Counted from the stretch's first letter, positions 6,785 to 15,760 are shown. The stretch: DNA of 64,000 bases from an uncultured Clostridia bacterium (GCA_947175325.1 CAMWME010000002.1:1-64000), one strand, 5' to 3'. Notes: generated by a model not told the origin, from the letters alone. Program-made: numbers and translations.

Positions 6785-8761
6785 TTAGCACCCGCGGGAG
6801 CCGCCGCCTCCGCCGCCTCCGCCGGACGAGCCGCCGTGTCCTCCACCGCCGCCTCCGCCGCCCGAAGAACGGGGTGCGCCCGCGCTGTTGCTGTGGGAGA
6901 TACTCGAACATATAACGTGCAAGTTCACGCCTTGCGCCATATAGTCGGGTACGCGGATATTGAGGGGCGCAAACCTCTTTTGCACCTTTTCGCTTATGCC
7001 CATTATATAGCAATAGGGCAGAATTTCCGCAAAGTAGAACGGGTCGTCGTCGAATAGAACTTGTATCCTCGGCAGCTCGGCTTTTAATAAGAAGTTTTTA
7101 AAACCGCGCATCTTGCCGTAGTCGGATAAGACCTCGGGCGTTCTTCTGTCGGGCATAAACCACCTTAAAACGAACGTACCCAGCGCCCATATTACGGGTG
7201 CTATATAGATAAGCCCGCAATAGTCGTAAGCGGTAAGTCCGAACAGCGAGTAGAACATACCGTACGGCATTGCGTAAAAGGCTATCGGGAAAACGACTGG
7301 TATGATTATCTTCATCATATCTAAATTGAGAACGGGGACGTTCCCGACGATTATGAATATAAGGAAGAAAAGGGGCAAAAACGCCGAGTTCAATACGCTC
7401 TGATACGCTACCACCATCACGGTAGGAATAAGGCAAATGAACAGCAACGCCGTTCGGTATTTTGCGTTACTTTTAACCGAAGCGCTCGGCTCGGTGTCCC
7501 CTTCGGTTACTAACAGCTTTGAAATGTCGTAAAGCTTTTTCTGTTGCTCGTAACCGGCGTACCGTCTGAAATACGAGGTTGAGAAAGAAAAGTCCGTACC
7601 GCCGATACCCGAAAACAGAATATTGAAGTACGACTCTTCACCCTCGGTATCGAAGCATTCTTTGGCGGACTTTATAAGCCTTTTGGAAATTTTAGTGCCC
7701 TCTTTGAATTCGGCTTTGGGGTCAACCACGGCTTTTATCAAGCAGTCCGTCGTGCCCTCCGCCTCAATCGTAACTATGCCCATTCCAGCCCACTTCAATA
7801 TGAGCGCGGCAACGTGCTTAGGCTTTGCGCCCAGCTTCCAAACCGAGGCAAACCGCATAACGGGCATACCCTCGGGCGGGTAGAACTCTACCGTTTCAAT
7901 AGGCTTTTTGTGTATAGCGCACTTTATAAAAATTACGGCTGCAACGACGATAGCCGCAAACGCAATTACGGCAAAAATTATATAGTACCAGTAAAACGTT
8001 TTCTGCGCGTTAAAATACCCGTCGGGCAAAATTACTTGCACCGTGTAGCCCTTGTTTGCTTTTTGCGGGTTGGCGTGGATATTAATTACGTTACCCTCAA
8101 CCCTTGCGTATTCTTCCGCGTATTCGTCGGGCGTCCACGTCTTTTTATCGTTAGTGCGGTAGGTTACTTTGGAAAGGTCGGCGTCCTCGGGGAAGGTAAT
8201 CGTCGCTTCGAACTCGTCGGTCCTATTCATTGCGTAGCCCAAAACGTCGAAGGTGAAATCGTCAAAGCCATTCACCTTGTCGTCGTGCATATCGTAGATA
8301 TAACTCAAAACGAATTCATACGTGCCCGCCTTGAACTTCCCCGACGGCTTCTGCATCTGTATAGCGTAAAACTCGTCGTTACGATAAAGACTCTCGGTTA
8401 CCTTGCAATAATCGTTGTCAAGCTTAGCCTTAACGTTCGAAATCCCCGCAATATAGGTTCCGCCGTTCTTCTGTTTGCCGTTTACTATACGCGTGGTCTT
8501 GCTTATGCGCTGAATATCGCGGATAATGCCCGTGTTTATATCGTCCTCCAAAAAGCGAACGGTCAACATTTCGGTAATCGCAAACGTCTTATCCTTGTTG
8601 ACGGTGATATCCACGCTCACTTTATCAAAGAGGTAATTGTTGTCAACGGTATTGGCGGATGCGGTTTTGGGCGCAAACGCCCCGCATACGGTCGCAATTA
8701 AAACTGCGGTGATTATTAAAAATAAAATAAATACGGATTTTAATTTTAACGCTTTTTTCAT
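6785..8761 (-). CDS. DUF2207 membrane protein with Gly-rich C-terminus
   Basis: 658 aa from the ATG at 8761 (MKKALKLKS), which has a GAGGT site; the six upstream codons are not needed. A signal sequence is followed by the extracytoplasmic DUF2207 domain (FDKVSVDITVNKDKTFAITE, GIIRDIQR), a TM segment at ~265-290, a soluble domain, then four to five TM helices around 440-550, and a Gly/Ser-rich tail ending SRGC. A low-complexity glycine tail is typical of this family. Function unknown. Confidence 0.85.
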   Translation of the reverse strand: MKKALKLKSVFILFLIITAVLIATVCGAFAPKTASANTVDNNYLFDKVSVDITVNKDKTFAITEMLTVRFLEDDINTGIIRDIQRISKTTRIVNGKQKNGGTYIAGISNVKAKLDNDYCKVTESLYRNDEFYAIQMQKPSGKFKAGTYEFVLSYIYDMHDDKVNGFDDFTFDVLGYAMNRTDEFEATITFPEDADLSKVTYRTNDKKTWTPDEYAEEYARVEGNVINIHANPQKANKGYTVQVILPDGYFNAQKTFYWYYIIFAVIAFAAIVVAAVIFIKCAIHKKPIETVEFYPPEGMPVMRFASVWKLGAKPKHVAALILKWAGMGIVTIEAEGTTDCLIKAVVDPKAEFKEGTKISKRLIKSAKECFDTEGEESYFNILFSGIGGTDFSFSTSYFRRYAGYEQQKKLYDISKLLVTEGDTEPSASVKSNAKYRTALLFICLIPTVMVVAYQSVLNSAFLPLFFLIFIIVGNVPVLNLDMMKIIIPVVFPIAFYAMPYGMFYSLFGLTAYDYCGLIYIAPVIWALGTFVLRWFMPDRRTPEVLSDYGKMRGFKNFLLKAELPRIQVLFDDDPFYFAEILPYCYIMGISEKVQKRFAPLNIRVPDYMAQGVNLHVICSSISHSNSAGAPRSSGGGGGGGGHGGSSGGGGGGGGSRGC

Positions 8762-8779
8762 CGTTACCTCAATAAACAA

Positions 8780-8798
8780 AAGGGCGCACTGCGCCCTT
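8780..8798 (-). terminator. Terminator of the DtxR-family gene
   Basis: 9-bp perfect stem AAGGGCGCA/TGCGCCCTT with a 1-nt loop, followed on the minus strand by TTTTGTTTATT. It lies only about 18 nt before the start of the DUF2207 gene, so some read-through may supply that gene. Confidence 0.65.
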
Positions 8799-8807
8799 GA
8801 CTTTTAT

Positions 8808-9176
8808 TTAATTCTTACTTGCGGAAACGTACGCCTTCATCATCTCGAAAGTCGTTTCCGAAATTACGTGTTCCATCTCGCACGCGTCGTTATCCGCGTC
8901 GGCGCCGTTCACTCCGTGCAACAGTAAAAAATCCTTTATTATGCAGTGCCGCTCGTAAATCTTCCCCGCATACTCCTCCCCTTTGAGGGTAAGAAAAATG
9001 TGCATACCGTCAAACTCTACGTAGCCGCCGTTTTCCAAAATTTTTATCGCCTTTTGAACGGCGGGCTGTGATACCCCTATTTTGCGCGCCACGTCCACGC
9101 GGTGCACGTGCTGAGTTTCACGCGATAATAAAAGAATACATTCCAGATAATCTTCCGAAGACTGATTGTGTTTCAT
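8808..9176 (-). CDS. DtxR/MntR-family metal-dependent repressor
   Basis: 122 aa. N-terminal winged HTH (VDVARKIGVSQPAVQKAIKILENGGYVEFD) and the short metal-binding/dimerisation domain, no SH3 domain. Candidate metal ligands are Asp9, Glu12, His77, Cys99, Glu102 and His103. Asp9/Glu12 correspond to the MntR pattern, while Cys99 replaces the MntR Glu as in DtxR/IdeR. It probably senses Fe(II) or Mn(II). It is transcribed alone from a leaderless-type promoter; no metal transporter is adjacent. Confidence 0.88.
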   Translation of the reverse strand: MKHNQSSEDYLECILLLSRETQHVHRVDVARKIGVSQPAVQKAIKILENGGYVEFDGMHIFLTLKGEEYAGKIYERHCIIKDFLLLHGVNGADADNDACEMEHVISETTFEMMKAYVSASKN

Positions 9177-9182
9177 AAATTT

Positions 9183-9211
9183 ATTATATTACCCATTTTA
9201 TAAATTGTCAA
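9183..9211 (-). promoter_or_regulatory. Promoter of the DtxR-family gene (leaderless layout)
   Basis: Minus strand TTGACA (9206-9211), 17 nt, TATAAT (9183-9188), then exactly 6 nt to ATG. No Shine-Dalgarno. Confidence 0.85.
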
Positions 9212-9220
9212 TAACGGCTT

Positions 9221-10300
9221 TTAATCCTCTGAACCCGCAAGGCGCGCCTCGCGGTCTGCAATAGTTAAAGCTTCAATCATTTCGCCGATATCGCCCATTA
9301 TGAACTCGGTCAAATTGTAAACGGATAAGCCTATTCTGTGGTCGGTAACTCTGCCTTGCGGGAAATTGTAGGTGCGGATACGCTCGCTCCTATCGCCGCG
9401 TCCGACAAGCGACTTTCTGTGCTCGTCGTAAGCCGACTGATTTTGCGAGTTGTAATAATCGTACAACCTAGAGCGCAAAACCTTGAAGGCCTTGTCCTTG
9501 TTTTTAAGCTGGCTTCTCTCGTCTTGGCAAGTAACCACGAGCCCCGTGGGGAAGTGGGTAATTCTTATTGCGGTTTCGGTCTTGTTTACCTTCTGTCCGC
9601 CCGCGCCCGAAGAACGGTACACGTCCACGCGGATATCCTCGTCGCGGATTTCGACTTCAACGTCCTCCGCCTCGGGAAGCACGGCAACCGTAACAGTCGA
9701 GGTATGCACGCGCCCTTGCGACTCGGTTTCGGGCACGCGCTGAACGCGGTGCACGCCGCTTTCGAACTTCAACTGCTTGTACGCGTCCTTGCCCGCAACG
9801 TTGAAAACTACTTCCTTTATGCCGCCAAGCTCGGTTTCGTTTATATCCACGAGCTCCACTTTAAGGCGGTGGCGCTCGCAATAGTTTAAATACATTCTGT
9901 ACAGCTCGTACGCAAACAGCGCCGCTTCCTCGCCGCCCGCGCCGCCTCGGATTTCGACTATGCAGTTTCTGTCGTCGTTCTTGTCCTTGGGCAGAAGAAG
10001 AATTTTCAGCTCCTCGGTGAGTGCGTCAAGCTTGTCCTTGCAGTCCTCTATCTCGGCGTACAAAAGCTCGCGCATTTCGGCGTCGGGTTCGGTCTTTACC
10101 GCCTCCTCCGCTTGCACCTTCTGCTTTTCCACTTCGGCGTACTCAGCGTACTTTTGCGCCGTTTCGGCAATCTCCGCTTGCGCCTTGGCTATCTTCGTCC
10201 ACTCCGCCGTGTCGGAAATCACCGCGGGGTCGCTCATCTTCTCCGAAAGCTCCTCGTACCGCGAGTATATATCTTTAAGTTTGTCTATCATTTTACTCAT
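9221..10300 (-). CDS. prfA: Peptide chain release factor 1
   Basis: 359 aa, full length. Reads UAA/UAG in the ribosomal A site and triggers peptide release. Shows the N-terminal helical domain, the PETESQGRVHTSTVTVAV segment typical of RF1, the GGQ catalytic loop (SSGAGGQKVNKTETA) that PrmC methylates, and the conserved C-terminal SERIRTYNFPQGRVTDHR. Lies 74 nt after the DUF1385-PrmC fusion, so enzyme and substrate genes are adjacent. Confidence 0.98.
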   Translation of the reverse strand: MSKMIDKLKDIYSRYEELSEKMSDPAVISDTAEWTKIAKAQAEIAETAQKYAEYAEVEKQKVQAEEAVKTEPDAEMRELLYAEIEDCKDKLDALTEELKILLLPKDKNDDRNCIVEIRGGAGGEEAALFAYELYRMYLNYCERHRLKVELVDINETELGGIKEVVFNVAGKDAYKQLKFESGVHRVQRVPETESQGRVHTSTVTVAVLPEAEDVEVEIRDEDIRVDVYRSSGAGGQKVNKTETAIRITHFPTGLVVTCQDERSQLKNKDKAFKVLRSRLYDYYNSQNQSAYDEHRKSLVGRGDRSERIRTYNFPQGRVTDHRIGLSVYNLTEFIMGDIGEMIEALTIADREARLAGSED

Positions 10301-10373
10301 AGAAAATACCTATTTAAAGTAATAAACGGCGCAAGCAAAAACACGCTTTTTGCTTGCGCTCTAAATTTGCCGA

Positions 10374-12203
10374 TTAAAATACTATCTTAACGAAACGCTC
10401 AACACCGCTTAAATCTTTAAGCACTATTGCATAATCGCGCTTTTGGAAAATCTTCAAAATATCGTTCGACTGGCCTTCGCCGCACTCCATTATCAGCATA
10501 CCGCCCTTTACAAGGTACTGCCTTACGTCAACTGCCAAGCGGCGGTAAAATTCAAGACCGTCCTCACCGCCGTCAAGCGCAACCTTCGGCTCGTACTCGC
10601 GCACTTCCTTTTGAAGGGTGGGTATTTCACTGCTCTTAATATACGGCGGGTTGCAGACGATAATATTGTACCGTCCGCGCACGTTCTTGAATAAATCGCT
10701 TACCGCAAAGTGTACGATAACGTCGTTTAACTTGGCGTTTTCTTCCGCAAGCATAATCGCCGCGTCCGAAACGTCAGCTGCGTTTACGACCACGTTTTTA
10801 CCTTTAAGCGCCTTTGCAACGGATATCGCCACACAGCCCGAGCCGGTGCACATATCCAAAATTCTGTCCCCTTCCTCCGCGCTCTTTACGACGCAGTCGG
10901 CCAAAAGCTCGGTTTCGGGGCGTGGAATAAGCGCGCGCTCGTCAACCTTTATCTTGCAGCCGTAGAAGTCGGTGTCACCTATGACGTACCAAAGGGGCCT
11001 GCCCGTCAAACGCTTTTCTATAATTTCCGCAATCTCTTTGCTTTCGGAAGGCTTAACGGTGCGTTCGTGTTTAAGCTCGCTGCGGGGAATATCCAAAACG
11101 ATAGAATAAATCCACTCCGCGTCGCTCTCGTCTATTTCCTTTTCCTTAAACTTCTTTTTGGTTTCTTCCAGCATTTTGGAAAGAATACCGCCCGTTACGA
11201 AAACGGTTTCGGGCACGGTTTCGTCTGCGTCCATTTCCAAGACCTTATTAAACGCGGCAATCGCCACTTCTACCATATCCTCGGTAGGCTCGCGAGTGGT
11301 CAAGCCCTTCTGCAACAGAAGCCCGGGGGCCTTCAAAACGGCAACGAACTTGTTATCGAATTTTGCAAGGAATTTTAAAACCTCGTAAGATACTCCCGCG
11401 ATTATGGGCAGAAGCACTACTTCGATTGCAAGGTTTATAAAGAACCTTGCCACGCCGCTATGCACGGGGGGAATTAACGAATAGAAGCCCCAGCCCGCAA
11501 GCGAGAATATGACGATATTGATTATTAAAACTATGAACAAAAACGAGGTGCCGCATCTGTCGTGAAGACGGGAACACTGCATTACGTTTTCGGGGGTAAG
11601 CTCTACGCCGTGTTCGTAGGCGTTTATGGTTTTATGCTCCGCGCCGTGGTACATATAAAGGCGGCGGATATCCTTTAAAAGAAGGATTAGCCCCAAATAG
11701 GCAAGGAAAATTATCAGCTTGAACACGCCGCGAAGAACGTATTCCCAAACCGTTTCTTGTATACCGGGGATTATTGATACCAAAAAGTTGGGCAAAACGA
11801 TGAATATACCCAAAGCGAGCAAAACGCCGATAAATACGGCCACCGCCGAAACGACGTCCATAGCGTTGAGCTTGAACTTTTCGGCAAGCCATTTCTGGAT
11901 TTTGCCGCCCTCCTCGTCGTCCTCGCCGTAGACTGCGGCAGAGCGCATAAGCGTTTGCGCTCCGTTTATTAAGGACAGCACTAAATTGACGATACCGCGC
12001 ACGAAAGGAATTTTACACGCCTTTTTCGTGCTGTCTTTCCGCGTTATGCGCTTGGCCTCGACTTGCACTTCGCCGTTCGGGTCGCGAACGGCGGTTGCCA
12101 TACAAGTTTTGCCCATCATCATAACGCCTTCAAGCACTGCTTGACCGCCGATGTAAGTACCGCACTTTTTAGTTTTGTTCTTTTTCTCTTTCTTTTCGGA
12201 CAT
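10374..12203 (-). CDS. prmC: DUF1385 membrane protein fused to PrmC methyltransferase
   Basis: 609 aa. Residues ~10-310 are a DUF1385 (YqhQ-like) protein: YIGGQAVLEGVMMMG, several TM helices at ~110-290, and the YHGAEHKTINAYE motif. Residues ~330-609 are PrmC/HemK: RPLWYVIGDTDFYG, LIPRPETELL, the SAM-binding LDMCTGSGCVAISVA, and the catalytic NPPY near residue 518. PrmC methylates the Gln of the GGQ motif in release factors. In Bacillota these are normally separate neighbouring genes, so this is a fusion that would tether the methyltransferase to the membrane. The frame is continuous throughout. Confidence 0.92.
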   Translation of the reverse strand: MSEKKEKKNKTKKCGTYIGGQAVLEGVMMMGKTCMATAVRDPNGEVQVEAKRITRKDSTKKACKIPFVRGIVNLVLSLINGAQTLMRSAAVYGEDDEEGGKIQKWLAEKFKLNAMDVVSAVAVFIGVLLALGIFIVLPNFLVSIIPGIQETVWEYVLRGVFKLIIFLAYLGLILLLKDIRRLYMYHGAEHKTINAYEHGVELTPENVMQCSRLHDRCGTSFLFIVLIINIVIFSLAGWGFYSLIPPVHSGVARFFINLAIEVVLLPIIAGVSYEVLKFLAKFDNKFVAVLKAPGLLLQKGLTTREPTEDMVEVAIAAFNKVLEMDADETVPETVFVTGGILSKMLEETKKKFKEKEIDESDAEWIYSIVLDIPRSELKHERTVKPSESKEIAEIIEKRLTGRPLWYVIGDTDFYGCKIKVDERALIPRPETELLADCVVKSAEEGDRILDMCTGSGCVAISVAKALKGKNVVVNAADVSDAAIMLAEENAKLNDVIVHFAVSDLFKNVRGRYNIIVCNPPYIKSSEIPTLQKEVREYEPKVALDGGEDGLEFYRRLAVDVRQYLVKGGMLIMECGEGQSNDILKIFQKRDYAIVLKDLSGVERFVKIVF

Positions 12204-12291
12204 TTTATAAAACCAATTTTCAACGGACGGGATTAGCCCCGCCGTCTAAAACGCAGAGAAACGAAGTTTATATGCGTTTTAAAGAATAAAA

Positions 12292-12315
12292 GCTCCAAAA
12301 TTAAATTTTTGGAGC
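12292..12315 (-). terminator. Intrinsic terminator of rpmE
   Basis: 9-bp stem GCTCCAAAA/TTTTGGAGC with a 6-nt loop, followed on the minus strand by TTTT. Confidence 0.8.
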
Positions 12316-12322
12316 CAAATCA

Positions 12323-12526
12323 TTAAAGTTTATACTTCTTGTTGAACTTCTCTACGCGACCGCCGGTGTCTACTAACTTCTGCTTACCCGTGAAGAAGGG
12401 GTGACACTTATTGCAAATATCAACCTTCAAGGTATCAACGTTTTTAGTAGTACCGGTCTTGAACGTAGCTCCGCAAGCGCATACAACCGTTACTTCGTGA
12501 TAATCGGGATGAATTTCGGGCTTCAT
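12323..12526 (-). CDS. rpmE: Ribosomal protein bL31
   Basis: 67 aa, the long zinc-binding (C+) form: CACG near residues 16-19 and CNKC near 37-40, with the [12 protein letters not shown] start and [17 protein letters not shown] end of the family. GAGGT ribosome site. Upstream of the DUF1385-PrmC gene but separated from it by a terminator. Confidence 0.97.
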   Translation of the reverse strand: MKPEIHPDYHEVTVVCACGATFKTGTTKNVDTLKVDICNKCHPFFTGKQKLVDTGGRVEKFNKKYKL

Positions 12527-12562
12527 ATCTTTACCTCGCTAAATTTCTTCTGATGCTAAACT

Positions 12563-12591
12563 ATTATATAACAATAAAAAACCTTAGTCAA
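12563..12591 (-). promoter_or_regulatory. Promoter of rpmE
   Basis: Minus strand TTGACT (12586-12591), 17 nt, TATAAT (12563-12568). Gives a ~30-nt leader with a normal Shine-Dalgarno, unlike the leaderless genes nearby. Confidence 0.75.
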
Positions 12592-12647
12592 TTAATTTTG
12601 ATACAAGTTAACGAAATTTTCCTCGCGTTCAATAATGGAAAAAACTG

Positions 12648-12676
12648 TTGCAAATCCCCTACTTTTGGTATATAAT
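12648..12676 (+). promoter_or_regulatory. Promoter of MDR-family gene
   Basis: TTGCAA (12648-12653), 17 nt, TATAAT (12671-12676). The ATG is 10 nt after the -10, so the 5' leader would be only a few nucleotides and has no Shine-Dalgarno. Confidence 0.7.
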
Positions 12677-12686
12677 GGGTGTAATT

Positions 12687-13703
12687 ATGGATAGTTGGAT
12701 TTTAAAAGGCGTAAAACACTTGGTGAACGAACCCACCACTGTGAACATTACCTCTCCCACACAAGTTAAAATAAAGGTTACGCACCTTATGCTTACCGAC
12801 TTCGACGAAGTGCTTTATAACGGCGGATTCGACGTGGTTTATCCCAAAATCCCCGGGCGCGCTGCCGTCGGTATAGTTATGGAAACGGGCGAAAACTGCT
12901 ACGGCTTGGAAAAGGGCACGCGCGTTTACTTCGAGCCTACCCGTCCTTGCGGCGAGTGCCTTGCTTGCAAAAGCGGCAAGCCCAAGGAGTGCACCAGCAT
13001 TATAAACGCGGGTAAGGACTTCGACGGATTCATGCGCGACTTCGTCGTGTGCGAATATAACGAGGTAGCCCCCCTCCCCGATTCGGTAAGCGATTTTCAA
13101 GCACTCTGCATAGAAACTATTGGTATTGCGGAAAATATTTACGACAAACTCAATCTTTCTGCGGGTCAGAGAGTGGCTATAATAGGCGCGGACTTTTCGG
13201 GCAATATTATCGCACAAGTATTGCAGTACCACAAGGTTATCCCAATCATCATCGACAACAACGCGTACAATCTTGAAAACGCAAAGCGTTGCGGAATACA
13301 CTACGCCTTCGCGGGCGACGACGATTTGGAAAGCAATATGAACAGCGCAACCAGCGGCAACCTTTGCGACGCCGCCGTGTACTGTGCGACCTCACGCCTT
13401 CCATTGGCTTTGGCGACGAGGCTCGTATCCAACGGCAAAACCGTGGTTATAAGCTGCCAGTCGGAAATAAGCGCAACCCTTTCCGCGCGCGACGTGCTTA
13501 ACAAGAACTTGCAAGTTTTGGGCGTTTCCCAAGCCTACGATTATGCCGACACGGTTATAAATATGTTAGTGCATAACGCCGTTGACGTAGAACACTTTGC
13601 CAAGGAAATTTTAACGGACTACAACCCCGCCGCACTTCTTGCCGAACGCAGCGAGTCCACCGTTAAAAAGAGCAAGATGACCATACTTAAAATGGTGCTT
13701 TGA
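12687..13703 (+). CDS. MDR-family zinc dehydrogenase-like protein, catalytic zinc site degenerate
   Basis: 338 aa from the ATG at 12687; an earlier in-frame ATG lies within the -10 region. Medium-chain dehydrogenase fold: GroES-like N-terminal domain with the structural-zinc cluster PCGECLACKSGKPKEC (~88-102), then a Rossmann domain (IIGADFSGNIIAQVLQYHKV). The usual catalytic motifs are absent: the CGSDxH region reads LTDFDEVLYNG and the GHE motif reads GRA. It may therefore have lost or changed its oxidoreductase activity. Substrate unknown. Confidence 0.82.
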   Translation: MDSWILKGVKHLVNEPTTVNITSPTQVKIKVTHLMLTDFDEVLYNGGFDVVYPKIPGRAAVGIVMETGENCYGLEKGTRVYFEPTRPCGECLACKSGKPKECTSIINAGKDFDGFMRDFVVCEYNEVAPLPDSVSDFQALCIETIGIAENIYDKLNLSAGQRVAIIGADFSGNIIAQVLQYHKVIPIIIDNNAYNLENAKRCGIHYAFAGDDDLESNMNSATSGNLCDAAVYCATSRLPLALATRLVSNGKTVVISCQSEISATLSARDVLNKNLQVLGVSQAYDYADTVINMLVHNAVDVEHFAKEILTDYNPAALLAERSESTVKKSKMTILKMVL

Positions 13704-13733
13704 CAGTTTCCTCTCTCCCCGCGCATCTTAACT

Positions 13734-15143
13734 ATGCACAATTTACCGAAACTATTTTTAAAACCGAATTTTTGGATAATAGTATTAATTGCGGCACAGG
13801 TTGCCGCAATTATTTTTTTATGCTTGTATCTGCCCGTCTTTCTGCCCATCACCGTCGCCTTTGCCGCAATGTGGCTTTTGACGGCTATAACCTCGGTGGT
13901 ACTCCTCTTACGGTGCGGCAACACGGAAGTCAAGTGCGCGTGGTTTTTGATAATTGCAATTTTGCCCGTGGCGGGCGCGCTGATATTTTTTATTGCAACT
14001 ATACGCCACAAGCCGCAAGGCATATTGAAAATACGAGCCGAAGAAAGCGGGCTTGCTCGGGCGGCAAACGGACTTTGCGGCACGACGGTTGCGGGCTACG
14101 AAAACGCCGAGTATTTCCCCACGGGAATGAAGTTTTGGAGCCGCGCCCTATCCGAAATAGAGAGCGCCCGAAAATCCGTCTATATCGAGTTTTTCATAGT
14201 TGCCCGCGGCCAGCTTTTAAACCGAGTTATAAACGCGCTGGAAAAGGCTAAGGCGAACGGTGCGGAAATTAAAATTATGTGCGACGGCGTGGGTTCGGGT
14301 CTGAAAATATCTAGGCGGGACATCAAACGTCTTAAAAAATCGGGAATGGAGGTCAAGGTCTTTCACCGTCTGCCCCCCTTCCCCCATTCGGACATTAACC
14401 TTCGCGACCACCGCAAGATTATAGCAATCGACGGGCGCGTTGCCTTCACGGGCGGCGTAAACCTTGCCGACGAATATATAAATATCGGCAGCCCGTACGG
14501 GTTTTGGAAGGACACTGGGCTTGCCGTTTACGGCGAGGCGACGAAGGTGTTCGAGGGAATGTTCCTTGCAATGTGGAACGGCAAACACGAAATGCCCGCC
14601 CCCTTGAAAGGCGATAAAAACTGCCTACCCTACTACGACTGCCCCGACTGTAAAGCCTTTTGCGAGGACGCGTATATCTGGGCGATAAGCTCGGCAAAAG
14701 AGCGGGTGCATATCTTAACCCCCTACTTTTGCGTGAGCGACAAGGTCGCGTCTGCGCTTGCCTTCACTGCGCTGCGCGGCGTGGACGTAACGGTTATTAT
14801 CCCGCATATTCCCGACAAGAAGTACGCCTTCGAGGTATCCAAAGCGTTCGCGCAACGGCTGAAACCGAGCGGGGTTAAATTCTTTGAGTACACCCCCGGC
14901 TTTATGCACGCCAAAACTGTGATTTGCGACGACAAGGTCTTTTTGGGAAGCTACAACTTCGACTTCCGCTCCACTCACTACAACTACGAGTGCGGGGTGC
15001 TTTTCGAGGGCGATATGTGCGAAACCGTGGAGCGGGACTTCACGGACAGCCTTGCCCTTTCCACCGAAATGCAGCACGGCAAGCTGTCAAGACGCAAGCG
15101 CCTTTCGTGCTTCATACTCCGCCTATTCGCCCCGCTTATTTAA
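13734..15143 (+). CDS. cls: Cardiolipin synthase-like phospholipase D family protein
   Basis: 469 aa. Two to three N-terminal TM helices (~10-90), then two PLD domains with HKD motifs: HRKIIAIDGRVAFTGGVN near residue 225 and HAKTVICDDKVFLGSYN near 391. The family joins two phosphatidylglycerols into cardiolipin at the membrane. Length is usual for bacterial Cls (~480). It starts 30 nt after the MDR gene with no clear Shine-Dalgarno, probably in one transcript. Confidence 0.93.
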   Translation: MHNLPKLFLKPNFWIIVLIAAQVAAIIFLCLYLPVFLPITVAFAAMWLLTAITSVVLLLRCGNTEVKCAWFLIIAILPVAGALIFFIATIRHKPQGILKIRAEESGLARAANGLCGTTVAGYENAEYFPTGMKFWSRALSEIESARKSVYIEFFIVARGQLLNRVINALEKAKANGAEIKIMCDGVGSGLKISRRDIKRLKKSGMEVKVFHRLPPFPHSDINLRDHRKIIAIDGRVAFTGGVNLADEYINIGSPYGFWKDTGLAVYGEATKVFEGMFLAMWNGKHEMPAPLKGDKNCLPYYDCPDCKAFCEDAYIWAISSAKERVHILTPYFCVSDKVASALAFTALRGVDVTVIIPHIPDKKYAFEVSKAFAQRLKPSGVKFFEYTPGFMHAKTVICDDKVFLGSYNFDFRSTHYNYECGVLFEGDMCETVERDFTDSLALSTEMQHGKLSRRKRLSCFILRLFAPLI

Positions 15144-15144
15144 G

Positions 15145-15173
15145 TTGACCACCCGACCGTGCTATGTTATAAT
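15145..15173 (+). promoter_or_regulatory. Promoter of YfcE-like gene (leaderless layout)
   Basis: TTGACC (15145-15150), 17 nt, TATAAT (15168-15173), then exactly 6 nt to the ATG at 15180. Confidence 0.85.
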
Positions 15174-15179
15174 ATTTTT

Positions 15180-15719
15180 ATGAAACTTATTATAGCATCG
15201 GATATACACGGCTCGGTAAAATACTGCAAGCTGCTTTTGGACGCTTACCGCAACGAGGGCGCGGAGAAGCTTTTGCTTTTAGGCGATATACTTTACCACG
15301 GACCCCGCAACCCTTTACCCGAAGGCTACGCACCGATGAAGGTTGCCGAAATGCTTGGCGAAATCAAGGATGAAATTCTGTGCGTTCAAGGCAACTGCGA
15401 CGCCGAAGTCGATAAAACGGTTTTGCCGTTCAAAGTAAACTCCGTTTTCGCTTTCACTTTTGTGGACAGACGCACCTTTATACTTTTCCACGGACACAAA
15501 GATATTTACCAACCGAAACCTAACGAGATTATGCTTACGGGACATACCCACGTCCCTTTAAAAGAGGTTGGGGATTATATTCACCTCAACCCCGGCTCAA
15601 CTTCCCTTCCGAAAGAGGGCAGCGCGCACAGCTATATTCTGTACGATAACGGCAAGTTCTTGTTTAAAAACTTGGAAACGAACGAAACCTACGACGAATT
15701 GAAAATCACGGTGAAGTAA
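15180..15719 (+). CDS. YfcE/MJ0936-family metallophosphoesterase
   Basis: 179 aa. The start at 15180 gives MKLIIASDIHGS, and the earlier in-frame ATG lies in the promoter. Motifs of the calcineurin-like YfcE phosphodiesterases: SDIHG, LGDILYHGP, QGNCD, FHGHK and TGHTHVP, which together bind two metals. Cytoplasmic; natural substrate uncertain. No Shine-Dalgarno. Confidence 0.93.
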   Translation: MKLIIASDIHGSVKYCKLLLDAYRNEGAEKLLLLGDILYHGPRNPLPEGYAPMKVAEMLGEIKDEILCVQGNCDAEVDKTVLPFKVNSVFAFTFVDRRTFILFHGHKDIYQPKPNEIMLTGHTHVPLKEVGDYIHLNPGSTSLPKEGSAHSYILYDNGKFLFKNLETNETYDELKITVK

Positions 15720-15728
15720 AAGTAAAAA

Positions 15729-15760
15729 AACAACCCGCTCGCAAGAGCGGGTTGTTTTTT
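15729..15760. terminator. Bidirectional intrinsic terminator
   Basis: 10-bp perfect stem CAACCCGCTC/GAGCGGGTTG, extended by A-T pairs, loop GCAA, with T runs on both sides. Between convergent genes. Confidence 0.92.

Noticed and set aside
6785-6900. Possible assembly error in the Gly-rich end of the DUF2207 gene
   Set aside because: Glycine-rich tails are common in this family, and the frame stays intact to a normal stop.
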